Shown: piece by piece, positions 11,340-23,470 of the stretch | Numbering within the stretch: position 1 is the stretch's first letter | How the letters are laid out: every line of letters begins with the position of its first letter | Source: Dicyema japonicum | Taxonomy: Eukaryota > Dicyemida > Rhombozoa > Dicyemidae | NCBI GenBank assembly: GCA_011109175.1 | Contig: RDEW01000029.1 | Span: 755,472 to 819,471, forward strand | Length of the DNA stretch: 64,000 nt | Reading direction: 5' to 3' | Program-made: the position numbers and the translations under genes | Notes under the pieces: generated by a model | Seen by the model: only the letters and a program-made list of their open reading frames with translations | What the model was told of the DNA's origin: nothing | Databases searched by the model: none

Positions 11340-12060
11340 TCAATGAGAAAATTCACTTAATGACGGTTCAATAAATATACAAAATGTTATCGACTCTGTT
11401 TCGAGCTTCTTCTGACGAAAAAGATCTTCATGTCCATTGTTCATCCGAACATAAGCTATGGATGGAGAATTTTCATTCGTGGCCATGTAGTAGTGCATGT
11501 TTAATGAAACAAATTCAATATTACGTTTACTCCCTAACATGGTTACACGAAGATCTACTCTGTCTCCTATTCTTCTACACTAAATGTCAACTATTTATGA
11601 CCATATTTCAATGATACGCGTATATCTTACTATAACTGCTAGGTGGTGGTTCAACATCTTTACCACGTGTTTGATTTCCATCAATATGCTATCTGTATTG
11701 GCATCACTCAGTTTAAATTCATCACGAATATGAGAGTGAACATGAGTCATTCCTTGGGGATGTCTGTATTCCATTTATAAGATATCGAAGACATCGTAAT
11801 GACACTTACTCATCACAATGAGGAAGTCACGAGTAGGGGACTTCAGGAGATAAATGTTTTGAAGGCTATTAAACAAATGAGCCTCATGCCTGATGTAGCC
11901 TGTATCAACGGCTTCATCATCATCACCATCGAATACATTTGTTCCGAATAAAGATTTACCCTTTCCGTTTCTAGAATTTAGAATGTCAACTCACTTTGGC
12001 GTTCTTTTAAAAGAACATCAATTGCCAGTCTTCTATAGAGGCTTAGACCAAAAACAATGG
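11340..12060 (-). CDS. Unrecognised, possibly multi-exon minus-strand gene
   Basis: Three minus-strand stretches look protein-coding but I cannot name them. The first (about 11970-11790) runs GKGKSLFGTNVF, DGDDDEAVDTGYIRHEAHLF and SPTRDFLIVM. The second begins immediately after an in-frame TAA (about 11775-11610) and includes YRHPQGMTHVHSHIRDEFKL and MEIKHVVKMLNHHLAV, a helical pattern faintly like LYR-motif proteins. The third (11557-11340) runs DLRVTMLGSKRNIEFV to EPSLSEFSH. I could not find 20-30 nt introns that join them cleanly, so this may be a decayed gene or several gene ends. The boundaries are approximate. Confidence 0.3.
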
Positions 12061-12534
12061 CCTAGTGAGAAAAATTTGAGTGTGACTAGTCCATCTAAAG
12101 AAACCAATAATTGAGGATTTCAGAATAGTGAACATTTGCATTCTACTAGGGAACACGATCTTTCATGATCTTTCGTTTATAAAGGTTTTTTTATATGTTA
12201 CTGGTCCACAAAAACTTATAGGTTTCATCCTAGAAAATCAGTAAGAAATCGACTCTACATCTGATTTAGAGGATAAATAAATTCTGTTTAGAGGATTAAT
12301 ATAGAACCTGAGATTCTTGTAAGCAGGCATTTCAAACACGTGGTACGCACATAGGATTGTTATATAGTCGATGACATCGGACTCTTATCCTCCCGTCATT
12401 AAATGAGACCACCAGAGAAAAGCAGTGGATTTCTTTCAATGTGTCAAATTGACAGGTCTCGATTATGAGTATTCTACGTGATCAGATAACGTCATAGACT
12501 TAAACTTTACGGTCGCTTTTTTCAGATAGCAAAG
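12061..12534. other. No recognisable gene
   Basis: No coding domain seen. It separates the uncertain gene above from a dispersed repeat. Confidence 0.35.
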
Positions 12535-12660
12535 TGACATGTATCTCTATTTGAAAGTTGAATCTTCCATAAATATAATTTTATAAGGAAAGACGATATA
12601 AATCCATATAATTGATAACAAAGGTTGTCTCTTCCTCGTAAATCAGTGTTTAAATTCGAG
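12535..12660 (+). repeat. Dispersed repeat, partner at 51960-52080
   Basis: Both places read GAAAGTTGAATCTT (or GGAAGTTGAATCTT), then AAGACGATAT, then AATTGATAACAAA, then GTAAATCAG, in the same order with small gaps. A diverged dispersed repeat of about 120 bp, in the same orientation at both sites. No domain or RNA promoter is visible. Confidence 0.65.
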
Positions 12661-12843
12661 AACAGGATACTTCAATAAAAACCTGTTCCAAAATAAAATC
12701 CCATTCGCAGAGAGAAAATACAAATGAAGTGACATCCGTAAATTTAATTCCATACTTAACGATTGTCCATAATCCTCCTCCGAGACTTCTTGTCCGGTCA
12801 TTGCAAAGTACACAATATCCAGGAAAACAAGGGGTTGGGGAAG

Positions 12844-13047
12844 TTATAAAAAGCTTATCTTCTTGGATGAAGAAAGTGTGGAGTCGGGACCCAGATTAGG
12901 TTCTACATCACCAGCCAGAAGTAGCAAAGAGAAAATAGGGAAATTGGTAGGACACCCTTCTGAAGGTCGTAGAAGGGTAGGGAATGTGAAACGGTTCTCT
13001 TCAATGCGAAACTTGCACTGAGTGCTTCCAAAACAATAGAAGAACAA
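12844..13047 (-). mobile_element. LINE N-terminal fragment with a relic 2A-like motif
   Basis: The minus strand encodes SLLLLAGDVEPNLGPDS (12930 down to about 12880). Translational-recoding 2A motifs end in D-x-E-x-N-P-G-P and commonly follow an LLLLAGD-type sequence at the N-terminus of some invertebrate non-LTR polyproteins. Here the key N-P-G-P has become N-L-G-P, which should abolish ribosome skipping. The frame ends a few residues later, so only the N-terminal piece survives. It lies 116 bp upstream of ZC3H15, in the opposite direction. Confidence 0.5.
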
Positions 13048-13162
13048 CAGAAATCCTGCAATATAATGATGACAAATAAAATTAATAAAATAAAAATATT
13101 AGTAAAATAGATTTTATTAGAGATTCAAAAAATATCACATTTGTTTTGTTGAGTTATCTAAA

Positions 13163-14265
13163 ATGCCTCCAAAAAAGCAACTTAACAAAAAAGAGGATCA
13201 AAAAAGAAAGGAGAAAATAATCGAAGTATACTAACTGGTCATTTCAAAGGACAAAACTTTCGGAATCAAAAACAAAAAGGGCAACAAACAACAGAAATAC
13301 ATAAAAAACGTGACCCAGCAAGTCAACCAAGTGAACAACGCAAAAGTAACTTTCGCACTCAAATTAGAAAAACGAGCAACAAAACACCAAGAAAACCAAA
13401 CTGGAACAACAGCAAGAACTCCGCCAGTACTTTAACCCCGTGGTAGACGTCCCCAAGATCCAGGAAGGTAGAGGACCTCCTCATCTTAGGGGCTGACCCT
13501 AAAATGATTGTGTGCCCCTTTTTTAAGCAAGGAGTCTGCACGAAGGGGAAAAAGTGCATGTATTCCCACGACCTGCAGGAAGGTCGTCACAAAAACATGT
13601 ATATCGACACACGTGCCTGTGATGAGGACTCTAACAGGACGGAAATTGTAGAAATACCTTTTATTTGCAGATCTGTAAGTACTTTCTCGAAGCTGTTGAA
13701 AACGACCTCTTTGGTTGGCGATGGGTCTGTCCAAATGGGGACACATGTCAGTATCGACACTGTCTCCCACAAGGTTGACTTGTCAGTCATCCCAGGCTAC
13801 ATTTTGAAGAAGGACAAGCATTTGGCTGAGAAGGAAAAGGAGATGACGATCGAGGAGTTCATCGAGAAAGGGGTAGGGATTTTGTATGATGAGTAAGAGA
13901 GCTAGTTTGGTCGGAGATCTGACTCCAGTGACCGCGGAGACATTTTCCGCTTGGAAAAAGAAGAGGTTAATGGACGAGATGGAGAAGAAAACTGCGGAAA
14001 GGAAAAAGATGAAGGCAAAACGGGGACTCGGCAATGAAGTAGTGTCTGTGATTTATTTAGATGACTGGGCGAGAGGTCTTGGAGGCAGAGGTGAGGGATG
14101 AACTCGAAATTGATGGTGGTGAGGACATCAATGTGCCTGAGAGTAAACCCGAGGAAGGTGACCTTGTTTATGAGGTTAGAGGTGGACTTTTTGGATGTGG
14201 ACGAGGACCTGTTTTTGAAGGAATGTGCGTTGGATGAGGAATTGGCTGATTTGAATATTGATTAG
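13163..14265 (+). CDS. ZC3H15: ZC3H15/DFRP1-type CCCH zinc-finger protein
   Basis: Family members (DFRP1, yeast Tma46) bind and stabilise the translation-linked GTPase DRG1. Nine exons join to 306 residues across eight tiny introns: 13226-13249, 13346-13367, 13468-13489, 13648-13670, 13774-13795, 13873-13897, 14039-14060 and 14158-14179 (24, 22, 22, 23, 22, 25, 22 and 22 nt). Hallmarks in order: start [24 protein letters not shown]; first CCCH finger [19 protein letters not shown]; second finger [15 protein letters not shown] to [14 protein letters not shown], joined exactly by introns 4 and 5; [20 protein letters not shown], the DRG-binding region; and an acidic C-terminus with DEDLF. Intron 1 has a TACTAAC branch site just after its donor. 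The protein is shorter than the roughly 400 residues usual in animals, mainly because the linkers are compressed. It looks intact. Confidence 0.96.
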
Positions 14266-16509
14266 TCATTGGGACCCATTTGAGGTTGACTGTTCATCTT
14301 TCTGAATGAAATAATTTAATTTTTAAATTTTTGTTGTAGGACAATATTGTATGTTTTGATTTACTTTACTATTATGTTGATTTTGTATGCCCATCGTTTT
14401 AATGTTTTTTAGTTTAACATGGTGGTGGGTACCTTTATGTCTTTGTTGCTTTGTTAGTTGTCAAAAGCCTCCTACCTTTTATGAGACTTTAATATGCACT
14501 TGAATTTATCTTATATCGTTTGAAAAATTTCCTTAACGATTGTTGTTCTTCCTGTCGGCAACCTCCTGGCGGGAAAAACAATATAAAACTGTAGATTCAA
14601 CATTTCTCCAATGCCTGAGACTACCTAATAGTTCGCTTTATAGCAAGTTAATATATAATCTCCGTTGATTTTTAAGCCATTTGCAAATGATGCTCACATT
14701 CTGAACAGTGTCTTACGGCGATCGTTTTTGTCACGTTTACCTAATGGCCTATATCAAAATTTTTGTCAAAGATGATGAATAACAAGTACTGACTAATAAA
14801 GAAAGCTGGAAATTGCTCAAGAAATTCACCAAACAAATCACTGTGGACATAATGCTTTGGATTTGTCGAAGGAGATTTTGCGGTATTAAAAGATGCATTA
14901 TTCGTTAAGTGGTATTGCAATGTTTTCCAGTTCGTAGTGCCACTGCAACAAAATAACGACTTAGTCATATTTTCTGTTCCAATTTGAAAAAAATAAATAA
15001 TTTTGAAGAACAATTAACAAAGAATTTTTAGAATAAATGCCTTAAATGAACAAAAAAGATATTTAAATTTTATTAAAATTTAATTCCTAGCTATTTTTCT
15101 TTGCTTAATATAACTGCAAATTCCATTTTGACTACAGGTCTTATTTTTTCGATTCTTGTTAACTATTTTCTGAATCATAAAGAATTTTCATAAATGTTTC
15201 AGCTACGTGTATTCAATATTTAAAAATCCTCAACTTTTAGAAGATCGAAAATCATGTTCTTCTGATTGCTTTTCATTAATACCAATTTCAAGACTTTCGC
15301 CATTGGAGTTATTCAAACTCTGAAACTATTCTTGATCATCTCTTAAGATAAGTCTTCCTAAGCCATTTTTAAAAAGGATCTATTCTTTAAATTAAATTTC
15401 TTGTAAGAATTCTATACTGAAATATATTAAGTTTCTAATAATTCCGTCAAATAGATTAACTTGCGTTAACGAATATCCATGGGTTGAAGAAAACCTGTAC
15501 TATTTTAGGAAGAAGCAATATTTGTACCATGCTCGGTAGCCCACAATGTGGAGGGAGTTTGTCAATCAATATTTAAATTCGTTTTTTTCATTTTTGAGGT
15601 GTACATCAAAATTAAGCAGTGGGTTATGTGCAGCTTTAAAAGACGGTTTATATTTATCCAATCTTTCAAAATACTGCCCTTTTTCAGTAAAAGATTTTTT
15701 CTGGATATCGTCTTCAAAAAAGTTAGAGAATCTATATTTTCTTATTTACAATTTACACTGAATTTTTTCATTAAAATAATGCGAGTATAGGAGACATGTG
15801 TTAATAAAATTTTATTTTTCCCAATTTTTATTAAAAATTAAATTAATATTGGCCAATATGGAGAATAGGACTTTTCTTAGAAAAAAATATCAAAATGTGG
15901 CCAATTTAAAGATTGGCAAAATCGCTAGGGTAGACTGTATGTATCTGTAATTTTTAAATAATCTATTTTTGTGAGTCATACATTGCTTTCTGTGCAAAAA
16001 GCAAACATCCATAATCATGTCGAGGTTAGTCGTAATTCTCAACGCCATGATCAGCCACAAGGACTTCTCGAGACCCTGCACCTTAAAAAGTTAAAGTTAT
16101 GTTTTGGAGTTTGTCAGATGGCTTATATTAGTCCCACCTCGTGGCCAGAATATTTCCACAGTTTTCTCTTCTCTAATTGGTCCCACTTGTTAGTTGGTGT
16201 ACACGATCTAGGCTCTCATTCGTAGGCCATTAATCATGTCCTCCACCACATGCTTCATCAGTTTAAGATCATCCTCTTCCTCGCTCAGTCATCAAATAAT
16301 CTCTTGCTAACCGCCAACTTGATCGCTGTCTCCTTGTCTTCTCAGTCAACGATAGTATCTTCTTCGTTGAGAAGTACCATCCCTCACACCCAAATATTAA
16401 GCTAGGCAGAATTATCCCCCAGAAGATAAACAGAAAGGTCGCCCTGTTGACTTGTAATTTGTGTATGCATAAAGGGCCTGGAGGGCTTTTTTCGTTCTTA
16501 TTTTAATGT
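14266..16509. other. No recognisable gene
   Basis: Scattered open frames, such as 14741-15013 minus and 15546-15790 plus, are low-complexity and match nothing I know. Minus-strand stretches near 15890-16240 could be decayed coding sequence, but they keep changing frame. Confidence 0.4.
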
Positions 16510-18008
16510 CATTAAGGCAGAAGTTGTCAAACGGTGTCCCACGGCACATTAAGTGTGCCGCGAAACAATTTCTAGTGTGCCGCCAGCCAAATACAAATTT
16601 GTATAAATTTATATACATTTTTTGACCTAATTAATTTAAAAAGATAAACAAATTAAAATAATTACTAAAATTAAAATAATCATTTTTTTATTATATATTA
16701 AATGACATTTACATTGGATAACCATTATTTATTAATTTTTTAATAACGTGCTTATGGGTAATCAGTTCGTCGTTCTTATAAAGATTCTTATTTGTCATTT
16801 GGATTTATATGCAAAGATAAAAATAAACTACCTCAATGTTTAATTTCCATGGAAGTCTTGGCAAATAATGCTATGGTTCGTAGCAAACTAAAGAGATATT
16901 TCACTTCCAAGCATCCGACTATTCCGAAAAATTTTGAATTATTTTATCCATTTGAAAAAAACAACACTAGTATTTTAGTTTTTACTATGAATCATAGATC
17001 TAGTCAAATGATGTTCAGTGAAACTTTTTTAAACACAAAGGAATCATTGAAATGTTCATACCTGATCTCAGAATTGATAGCAAAACAACTAAAACCTCAC
17101 ACTATTGGCGAAAATTTGATAATCCCTGCTTGTCGTATTATTGCTCGGACTATGTTTGGTCATAAATATGAACAAAAAAATAATGAAGATACCTTTGTCA
17201 GATAACACTGTTTCTCGTCGGATTTGTGCTTTGTCGGTAAATATTGAAAATAATGTCTCATTTTACTATTAAAGAAACTCCGTTTTCATTACAACTTGAT
17301 GAATCCACGGATATTTCGAGAATGGCACATTTGTTGGCATATATACGATTTGTTTATCATGGTGAATCGATACAGGGACTGATTAATAAACATTTAATAA
17401 TTTTGGAAAACAAAATTGATGCTTATTTTCCAGACTTAGAAATTGAAAAATTCGATTGGGTTATTATTTTTAAATATTTTTAGATACGAAATCCTTTTCT
17501 TGTGTCAGAATCAAAACACTTATCTGTTAAAGAAAATGAAGAACTTATTGCACTGTTTAATGATCGATCCTTAAAATTAATGATGACGGAGTCAGACATT
17601 GGAGAATTCTGTATATATTCGAAACATATATCCCAGTTTATCATAACAAGCACTGACCATAATTTTACAGTTTTTAACGACCTATTTATGCGAAACAGGT
17701 TTTTCTACGATGCGTGAAAGTTTGAGAACATTCATATTATAAAATATAACAAACGTGAAAGTTTGAGAAACATTGATGCTGAAATGCGGGTAGCTTTGTC
17801 AATTATTCGACCTGATATTGATGATATATGCAAAAACAATAATAATTAAGATTTCATTTTTTATTAATAAAAATTTGGGCATTAAATTACCAATTTTAGT
17901 TTTACACGTCTTAAAAATTTATATTTTTATTTTTTAATGTGTGCCGTGGATTATTTTTTACGATTAGTGTGCCGCGAGAATTATTTTTTGAAAAGCTCTG
18001 CATTAAGG
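16510..18008 (+). mobile_element. Complete hAT transposon (hAT1) with 8-bp target-site duplication
   Basis: The 8 bases CATTAAGG occur at 16510-16517 and 18001-18008. Between them, a 1483-bp element starts CAGAAGTTGTCAAAC and ends with the imperfect inverse (GTTTT-like, ending GAAAAGCTCTG). Subterminal GTGTGCCGCG motifs occur at both ends in inverted orientation. The 8-bp duplication and CAG...CTG termini are diagnostic of hAT elements. The element interrupts sequence with no visible gene. Confidence 0.92.
16792..17830 (+). pseudogene. hAT transposase (ZBED5/FAM200-like), inactivated
   Basis: The frames 16792-17205, 17244-17483 and 17502-17717 together follow a BED-finger hAT transposase. 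There is a degenerate zinc finger (CLIS where C-x-x-C is expected; KLKRYFTSKHP), the KPHTIGENLIIPA segment, DNTVSRRI across a frameshift near 17205, and LDESTDISRMAHLL with the first catalytic Asp of the RNase-H-like fold. The C-terminus is missing and at least three frameshifts are present. It could not transpose itself. Confidence 0.85.
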
Positions 18009-18879
18009 TATGTGCCTTTGTGGTCGATTGTACCTCATAAGTAAAGGAGTGACTGCACTCTCGTCACTCCCAGTATTTATAGTTGATCGTGATACAGTTT
18101 GAGCCGATTTTTCCTCAATGAGTAAGACTTTTCACAGAGTTCCAGGCCTCTCCGATCACACAACTCCTCGACACATATACTTTGATAACGTTGATTTACC
18201 CGACATATCCATGATTAAATAGATTTTGTAAAACAAATAGCAAGATCTACGGTCTCCCTTTAACATCCTCATGCTAATGAAGTCAAAACCCGGTTAATTA
18301 ACCTTGCATTCTTTAATTGCCATCATAATGTCCCACATCGTTATGTCTCTTTGGTAAGCCATCACAAAGTCATAACTAGGGGTGATAAAGTTAATAAAGT
18401 AAAATTTTAATATTTTATATAAAAATTAAACAAATTCTGTTTTTCATTATTTTTAAACGTTCGTAATTATAGTTTTGCAAAATTTAACAGTTAATTATTC
18501 AAAGTGAACCCCGCCGACATCATTGACGTTGCGTTGCCTTTTTTTAAGCGTTCTCCCTTTATGTTATTATAGGCACGTACGGGATGCCAAGATCATGACA
18601 AAGCATGCGCAACACGAAAAATTAACAATCTAATTAACATCGCCCATCTTTTTAGATCCGTTGCCATGTTCGGTAGCATATCTAGATCATCCCCATCTTT
18701 AAAGCACTTTCCAATCCTCCTGAGATCTTGATCTAGGATTACAGGCAGTGTTAACACGAACGATAAAATTCTCGTCCATTGCTATGTTGGCAAGGATCCC
18801 CATATCGTGCGGAGTATGTGTCCAAACAGCCTCCATCTTGAATCAGTAATATCACATGATATTGGTTTAGTTCCTGTTC

Positions 18880-19720
18880 TCTAGTATAAGATTTCGAACG
18901 ATGAAGAATTTAACTTTTCGAGTTCCTGCCTTGTACATGCCCATGTACAAGGCACAATATAATAGGATTGGCCTCACAAGGGCATTGTATAGTCTCATTC
19001 GAGTTTTAATGTCAAGCCCTTTGTGCAGAAGTCAGGTCTTCTTTATTTTGTTAAAAGCGACATTAGTTAGTGTCTTCCTTCGTTTTATATCTTCGGTGTC
19101 ACCGAGAAGGGATTTTTTTTGATCTACGCCAGTGCTCCTTGGTCCTTTCCTCACTTCTTTTTAGCTGCGTGATTTCGGTTTTGTTTGTGTTTACTTTTAA
19201 TGACCATTCAGCCGTTTTATCAGGCATTTTCTCCAAAAGTGCAATTAACTTTTCTTTGTTAGTCGAAATAAAGTCCACGTCATCCGCATATTGCTATTTA
19301 TGCTCATTCCTTCTTCGATATGAGACTTCAAGTCTCGTAGAGCTGCCTCCAGATAAATAATAAACAAAATCTGGTTAATGGATCTCCGTGATAGGCGTAC
19401 CAATTGTCGTTTTCAAATGTCCTCGATAAAGCTTTCCCAGTCCTGACCATCAAACTTGTGTCCGTAAGGAGTGTCCTGACCATCCCAATCGTTGAACCTC
19501 CAAGAAGTGCTCCAGTATTTGCAGCAGAAGTGCTCTAGTAATTCTTCGTCTAATTTTCCCTGATCCGTGTTAATTATGAGTTTTTTGCTATTTTTGATAC
19601 GAATTATTGTGAGTTTACGGACTATTCAAAATAGTCGCAACTTCTTGTTGGTTAGAATTATTGTTTCCTTCTTAAAGTCAGTGTATTCCTTGGTAGTTTT
19701 CTGATTTTGGCGATAGCTTC
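18880..19720 (-). mobile_element. LINE D fragment, RT and C-terminal region
   Basis: Read on the minus strand from about 19660 down, the pieces are a VRTGKALSRTF segment, GDPLT (from TPQGDPLS), an IYLEAALRDLK-like stretch, YADDVDFIS (about 19290, the catalytic YADD box), EWSLKVNTNKTEITQLKRSE, and near 19000 LDIKTRMRLYNALVRPILLY. The order matches LINE D at 28.4-29.1 kb and 59.6-60 kb. Several frameshifts and stops are present. Confidence 0.75.
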
Positions 19721-21280
19721 ATAAGACTTCATCTGACTAAGCAACATTAATTGTTAACGAATTTCCAAGAGAATTTCAATTGCATAATAACCATTAGTTA
19801 TTTTGTAAACTATGCTTCAACAGCGAAATGCTTGAAAAAGTACTTTGTTAACTTTCACAGGTTGTCAAAGAAACATAAAATTTCCATTGGTAAGGATTTT
19901 TTGATATAGATAGATCGTTTTACAACATTTAGCAACAAAAAAATTAAATGTTATGTTGAACGGGATAATTTTATGTTTTTTAATAATGGTAATCTTCACC
20001 AGAGTATTTTGTCAAGGAGATGATAGGAAGATCCATTTCAACTACTGTGTCGTGTCAGAAGTACTCTCCACCTCACGAATGAGATCTGTTTGACGAAAAT
20101 TGGCCATACTGAAAACTCCATCTTTTGGATTCAGTTTCCGTATATCTAATTAAATTCAGTTTCCATTTAATTAAAAACATTACCAGAACTATCACGGCTC
20201 GGATAAATTTTAAAAATTTCAAAGGCTCAAATGGATGACCGTTTAAGAACCGCCATGAACTATCTTTTAAAGCAATTTCAGGCGAAACGAATTCCTCCGA
20301 CTTTAAAAAGAGTATGACGAGTTTTTAACCAAGTTTAATATATAGGCTATATACACCAAGAATGCATGGATGACGATCGATATCTTCAGCAAATGGCTGC
20401 AAAAATTAATAATGAAATGTTCTTACAGAATCCAAAAATTGTAATTCTTTATAATGCTTGATGTCACATTTTTTGAAGCACTTTGAGTATATAATGATTT
20501 CAGACTTAACGTCTCCAAGAATTTACGGAAAATACAATACTGGGAGGAATTAGTGATTACTTTTGTACTTATAAATAAATGTCTATTTGAGCTATTTAAT
20601 TAAAAAAAATTAAAAAATAGTTATGAAAAAATGGATAAATTATTTTACTCTGTATTTGCCGCGTTTTCTATTGGGTCGGGGTTGAACTGTATGTTGTTTT
20701 TCCATTTTTTGCAATAGAAAAAAACTTATTAACAGATAATTATATCCCAGAAACTTCTTAATAGGGGTGAGCAACGGTCAATGCCAAAAGAGGCAAAGAA
20801 TTCAGCTTGCATATTAGTGTTAATTAATTACAATTGATTTTCTTGCATTAATTGAAGTTTTAATGACTTTCTCAATAATATCATGTATTTGTGCATTCAC
20901 GTATATATATCAATTTCGTAGATCAAACCAATTTTTTACAACTCTATAATAAATGAATGTAAAACTCAAAAATAGTTTCGGTCAAGTTACCTGTGGCATA
21001 AATTTTCTACACTTTTACATAAAAGGAAGTCGATATCCAATACCTCAAACAAATTTTCTGAACTTAGTGTTCAACTTACGCAAAAAAATAATATTCGATT
21101 AAGCATTAGTGACCTCATTGATCTTAGAGTCGGTAGATGGAATTCACCAGGATATTTTCTAATAACAGTCTTAACTTTTTCAATGACCTTCTTGATTGAA
21201 GGAGGCACATGTTAATATTTCATTAAAAAATTCGATAAAATAAAAAATAAAAATCAATAAAAAATTTGACTTTATTGACT
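19721..21280. other. No firmly recognisable gene
   Basis: Mostly AT-rich. A 27-codon frame from ATG 20231 (QAKRIPPTLKR), followed after a possible GT...AG gap by DDDRYLQQMAAKINNEM, might be a decayed gene, but the frames do not join. Confidence 0.3.
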
Positions 21281-21289
21281 ATAAACGAG

Positions 21290-21520
21290 TTCCTGCAGAT
21301 ATGATCTGACATAGTTCTCGGTTTATTCACATAGGTGTGTGAGATGACATGAGGAAGACCCCAACCATATCTCCTCCATTGTGAGAGAATTGAATTGGGT
21401 TTTCTGATGTCAGAACCTCAATCCCAGTATGTTTTATAGCACCTGAGCTCACGTTCTTCGTGTTAAAATCTCCCATCAGGATCAACATCGAGCTTCTCTA
21501 GAAGAACTACTGACATAAAT
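21290..21520 (-). mobile_element. LINE B-like APE endonuclease fragment
   Basis: The minus strand encodes ILMGDFNTKNVSSGAIKHTG, with the DFN motif of APE endonucleases, and then NPIQFSHNGGDMVGVFLMSS. The latter matches NHFSHYDGDMLGLVLVSP in the LINE B copy at 2127. The fragment stops at MSDHI. Confidence 0.7.
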
Positions 21521-22880
21521 GTGCTTAAGGATTCATACTTCACCTTCAGCAAAACATCGACTTAATTTTTGAGTAGAATAGATTGACAGCCTCGGTCGCC
21601 GTAACATAAAAAGTTTGACATGAAATAAACAAACTGATAACCAAAGCAGGGCAACGAAAACAGTTTAATGTTATTCAATAAATAAAGTTTTTTTAGAAAA
21701 TGTTAATTTCTTTCAAACAATTCCTAATTATTAGCATAGTAAGGAAATATCTCGAAAGCCGATAAAGAAATTAGCCCCACAAAGGAAAAATATGATCTCT
21801 TCATTAATAATTCACCTTAATAGCAATTTTCCTTTATTTAGAGAATAAAGTTAATTTATTATGTCTAAATAGCTAGTTGTTAATTTGGTAGCAGTATTAA
21901 GCGTGGTGGTGGTATCCACCAGATTTCGTGGCGGATGAAATCCCTTATCTTCCTTCAGTGAGCACTGAGAAGGCAACAAACCCCAGTGACATCAGAAACC
22001 TTAAATTCGTCCAATCCGTCTAAAATAGAAAGAACTTTAATATTTAACATGATGTATTTACTAAAGCAAGGTATAACACAACTAGGAAGGTCTAATTTTT
22101 TTATCGTAATTCCACAAAGTAATTATTATTTGAATATAAGCCCTGACACTAAAAATACGCATAGATGATTCTTGGATGGTTCCTTATTCTAGTAGTTATA
22201 AAAAATTAAAAAATTACAAATTTTAGTAAATTGAATAATTTTCGAAAATTACTTAAAACAAAAAATTGGCTTGGCTATACGTCATGATATCCGAACAATA
22301 ATAAATCACGAATATAACAGTATGGAACTCAAGAAACTCATAATAGAGAACTTGAAGGGTGAGTTAAGGAGGTATTAGATTCGGAAATTGTGAATCTTGA
22401 ATCTTCTAACAATCAACATAGTTATATAAAATTGAGTAATTTAGTTGAACAAATATCAACAAAGTTCAAGTTAAAAAACTCTTAAAGGAGGCTAGTTTAC
22501 CGAGCTCCCTCTATTCCATACATTATCGAAATATCTACAATCATACAGAAATTTTGAGCCGATGCCATGTCCAATGAGAAGAGCTGTTCAGGATTTTCGA
22601 CCCCGCCGGACTCGTCCTCACCTTTGTCGGTCTGGGATCACTTAGTTAGATGAGAACTTTTATTTCTTTCTCTTTGACTCAGTGATCCTGGGGGTAATAA
22701 TAATATTTAAAGTCCAATCAACGAAATATTCAAGACTCATTGTCCTGTTGACAATTCACAGGGATATTACTGCTTATACAAAAACCCGGTAAAAGCGCAG
22801 ACCCACTTATGAACATGAGGTACAAAGTTCTATTAACGTGTCTGTGAAAAACTTTTTCTATTATAACTCTGAGTCGGATA
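21521..22880. other. Degenerate sequence, little recognisable
   Basis: It may include eroded upstream LINE D sequence from about 22260, judging by LINE-like Lys/Glu-rich pieces, but no motif is secure. No host gene seen. Confidence 0.35.
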
Positions 22881-22884
22881 TCAT

Positions 22885-23470
22885 GTTCTGTTGTTCGATA
22901 TTTATCAACAATTTAAAGTGGATTTAGTCAGGATGGCCTACCGTGGATCTCTGAAGCCATCGTGGGTCAAAAGCACCAAACTGATGTGCATTCTGGGAGT
23001 TGACTTTTCGAAGGCTTTCGACTCTATCTGCAGAAGTAAACTACTGCTTGTACGCAAGGACATTATTGATAACGACTGCCTAAGGATTATATGATTTGAA
23101 AAGTGGAGATTCATTAAAAAGCTCGGCTCGTAAACTGATTTTACTGTACAACTCAGGAACGTGGGGAACGTCGAAGGCAGGTTGTAGCAGACTTTACAGA
23201 TACCACAGAAATCAGCTGAGAAGAATTGTAGGCATCAAATGGTCTAAGCAATTAAACATCAGGACTCTTTACGAGTTATGCAAATGCAGGCAGATAGCGA
23301 AGGAGTCATCAAATCTCGCTGGCGAATTTGGACATATTCTCGGTGACACCAAATACTCTCATTGTGGGAAATTTCTTCAATCAAAATGTAAATTGAGGCT
23401 TTCGTGGACGACATTAACTAAGCTTTCTCTGTCTGGATCAAGATTATGCCCAAATTGGTTGAAATAAGAA
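22885..23470 (+). mobile_element. LINE D fragment, RT palm and C-terminal region
   Basis: The frame 22891-23094 contains ILGVDFSKAFDSICRSKLL, the RT motif with the first catalytic Asp. The frame 23096-23467 jumps to the C-terminal domain (ILLYNSGTWGTSKAGCSRL, YHRNQLRRIVGIKW), which matches 28995-29090. The RT region carrying the YADD box is deleted between them. Confidence 0.8.

Noticed and set aside
12880-12935. Virus fragment, because of the 2A-like motif
   Set aside because: The preceding LLLLAG sequence is typical of non-LTR polyproteins, no viral domain is near, and LINEs dominate the window.
20231-20464. Two-exon gene starting MDDRLRTAMNYLLKQF
   Set aside because: The only plausible intron (20312-20345) leads into the wrong frame for the second coding-like stretch. 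Kept only as a note in the region entry.
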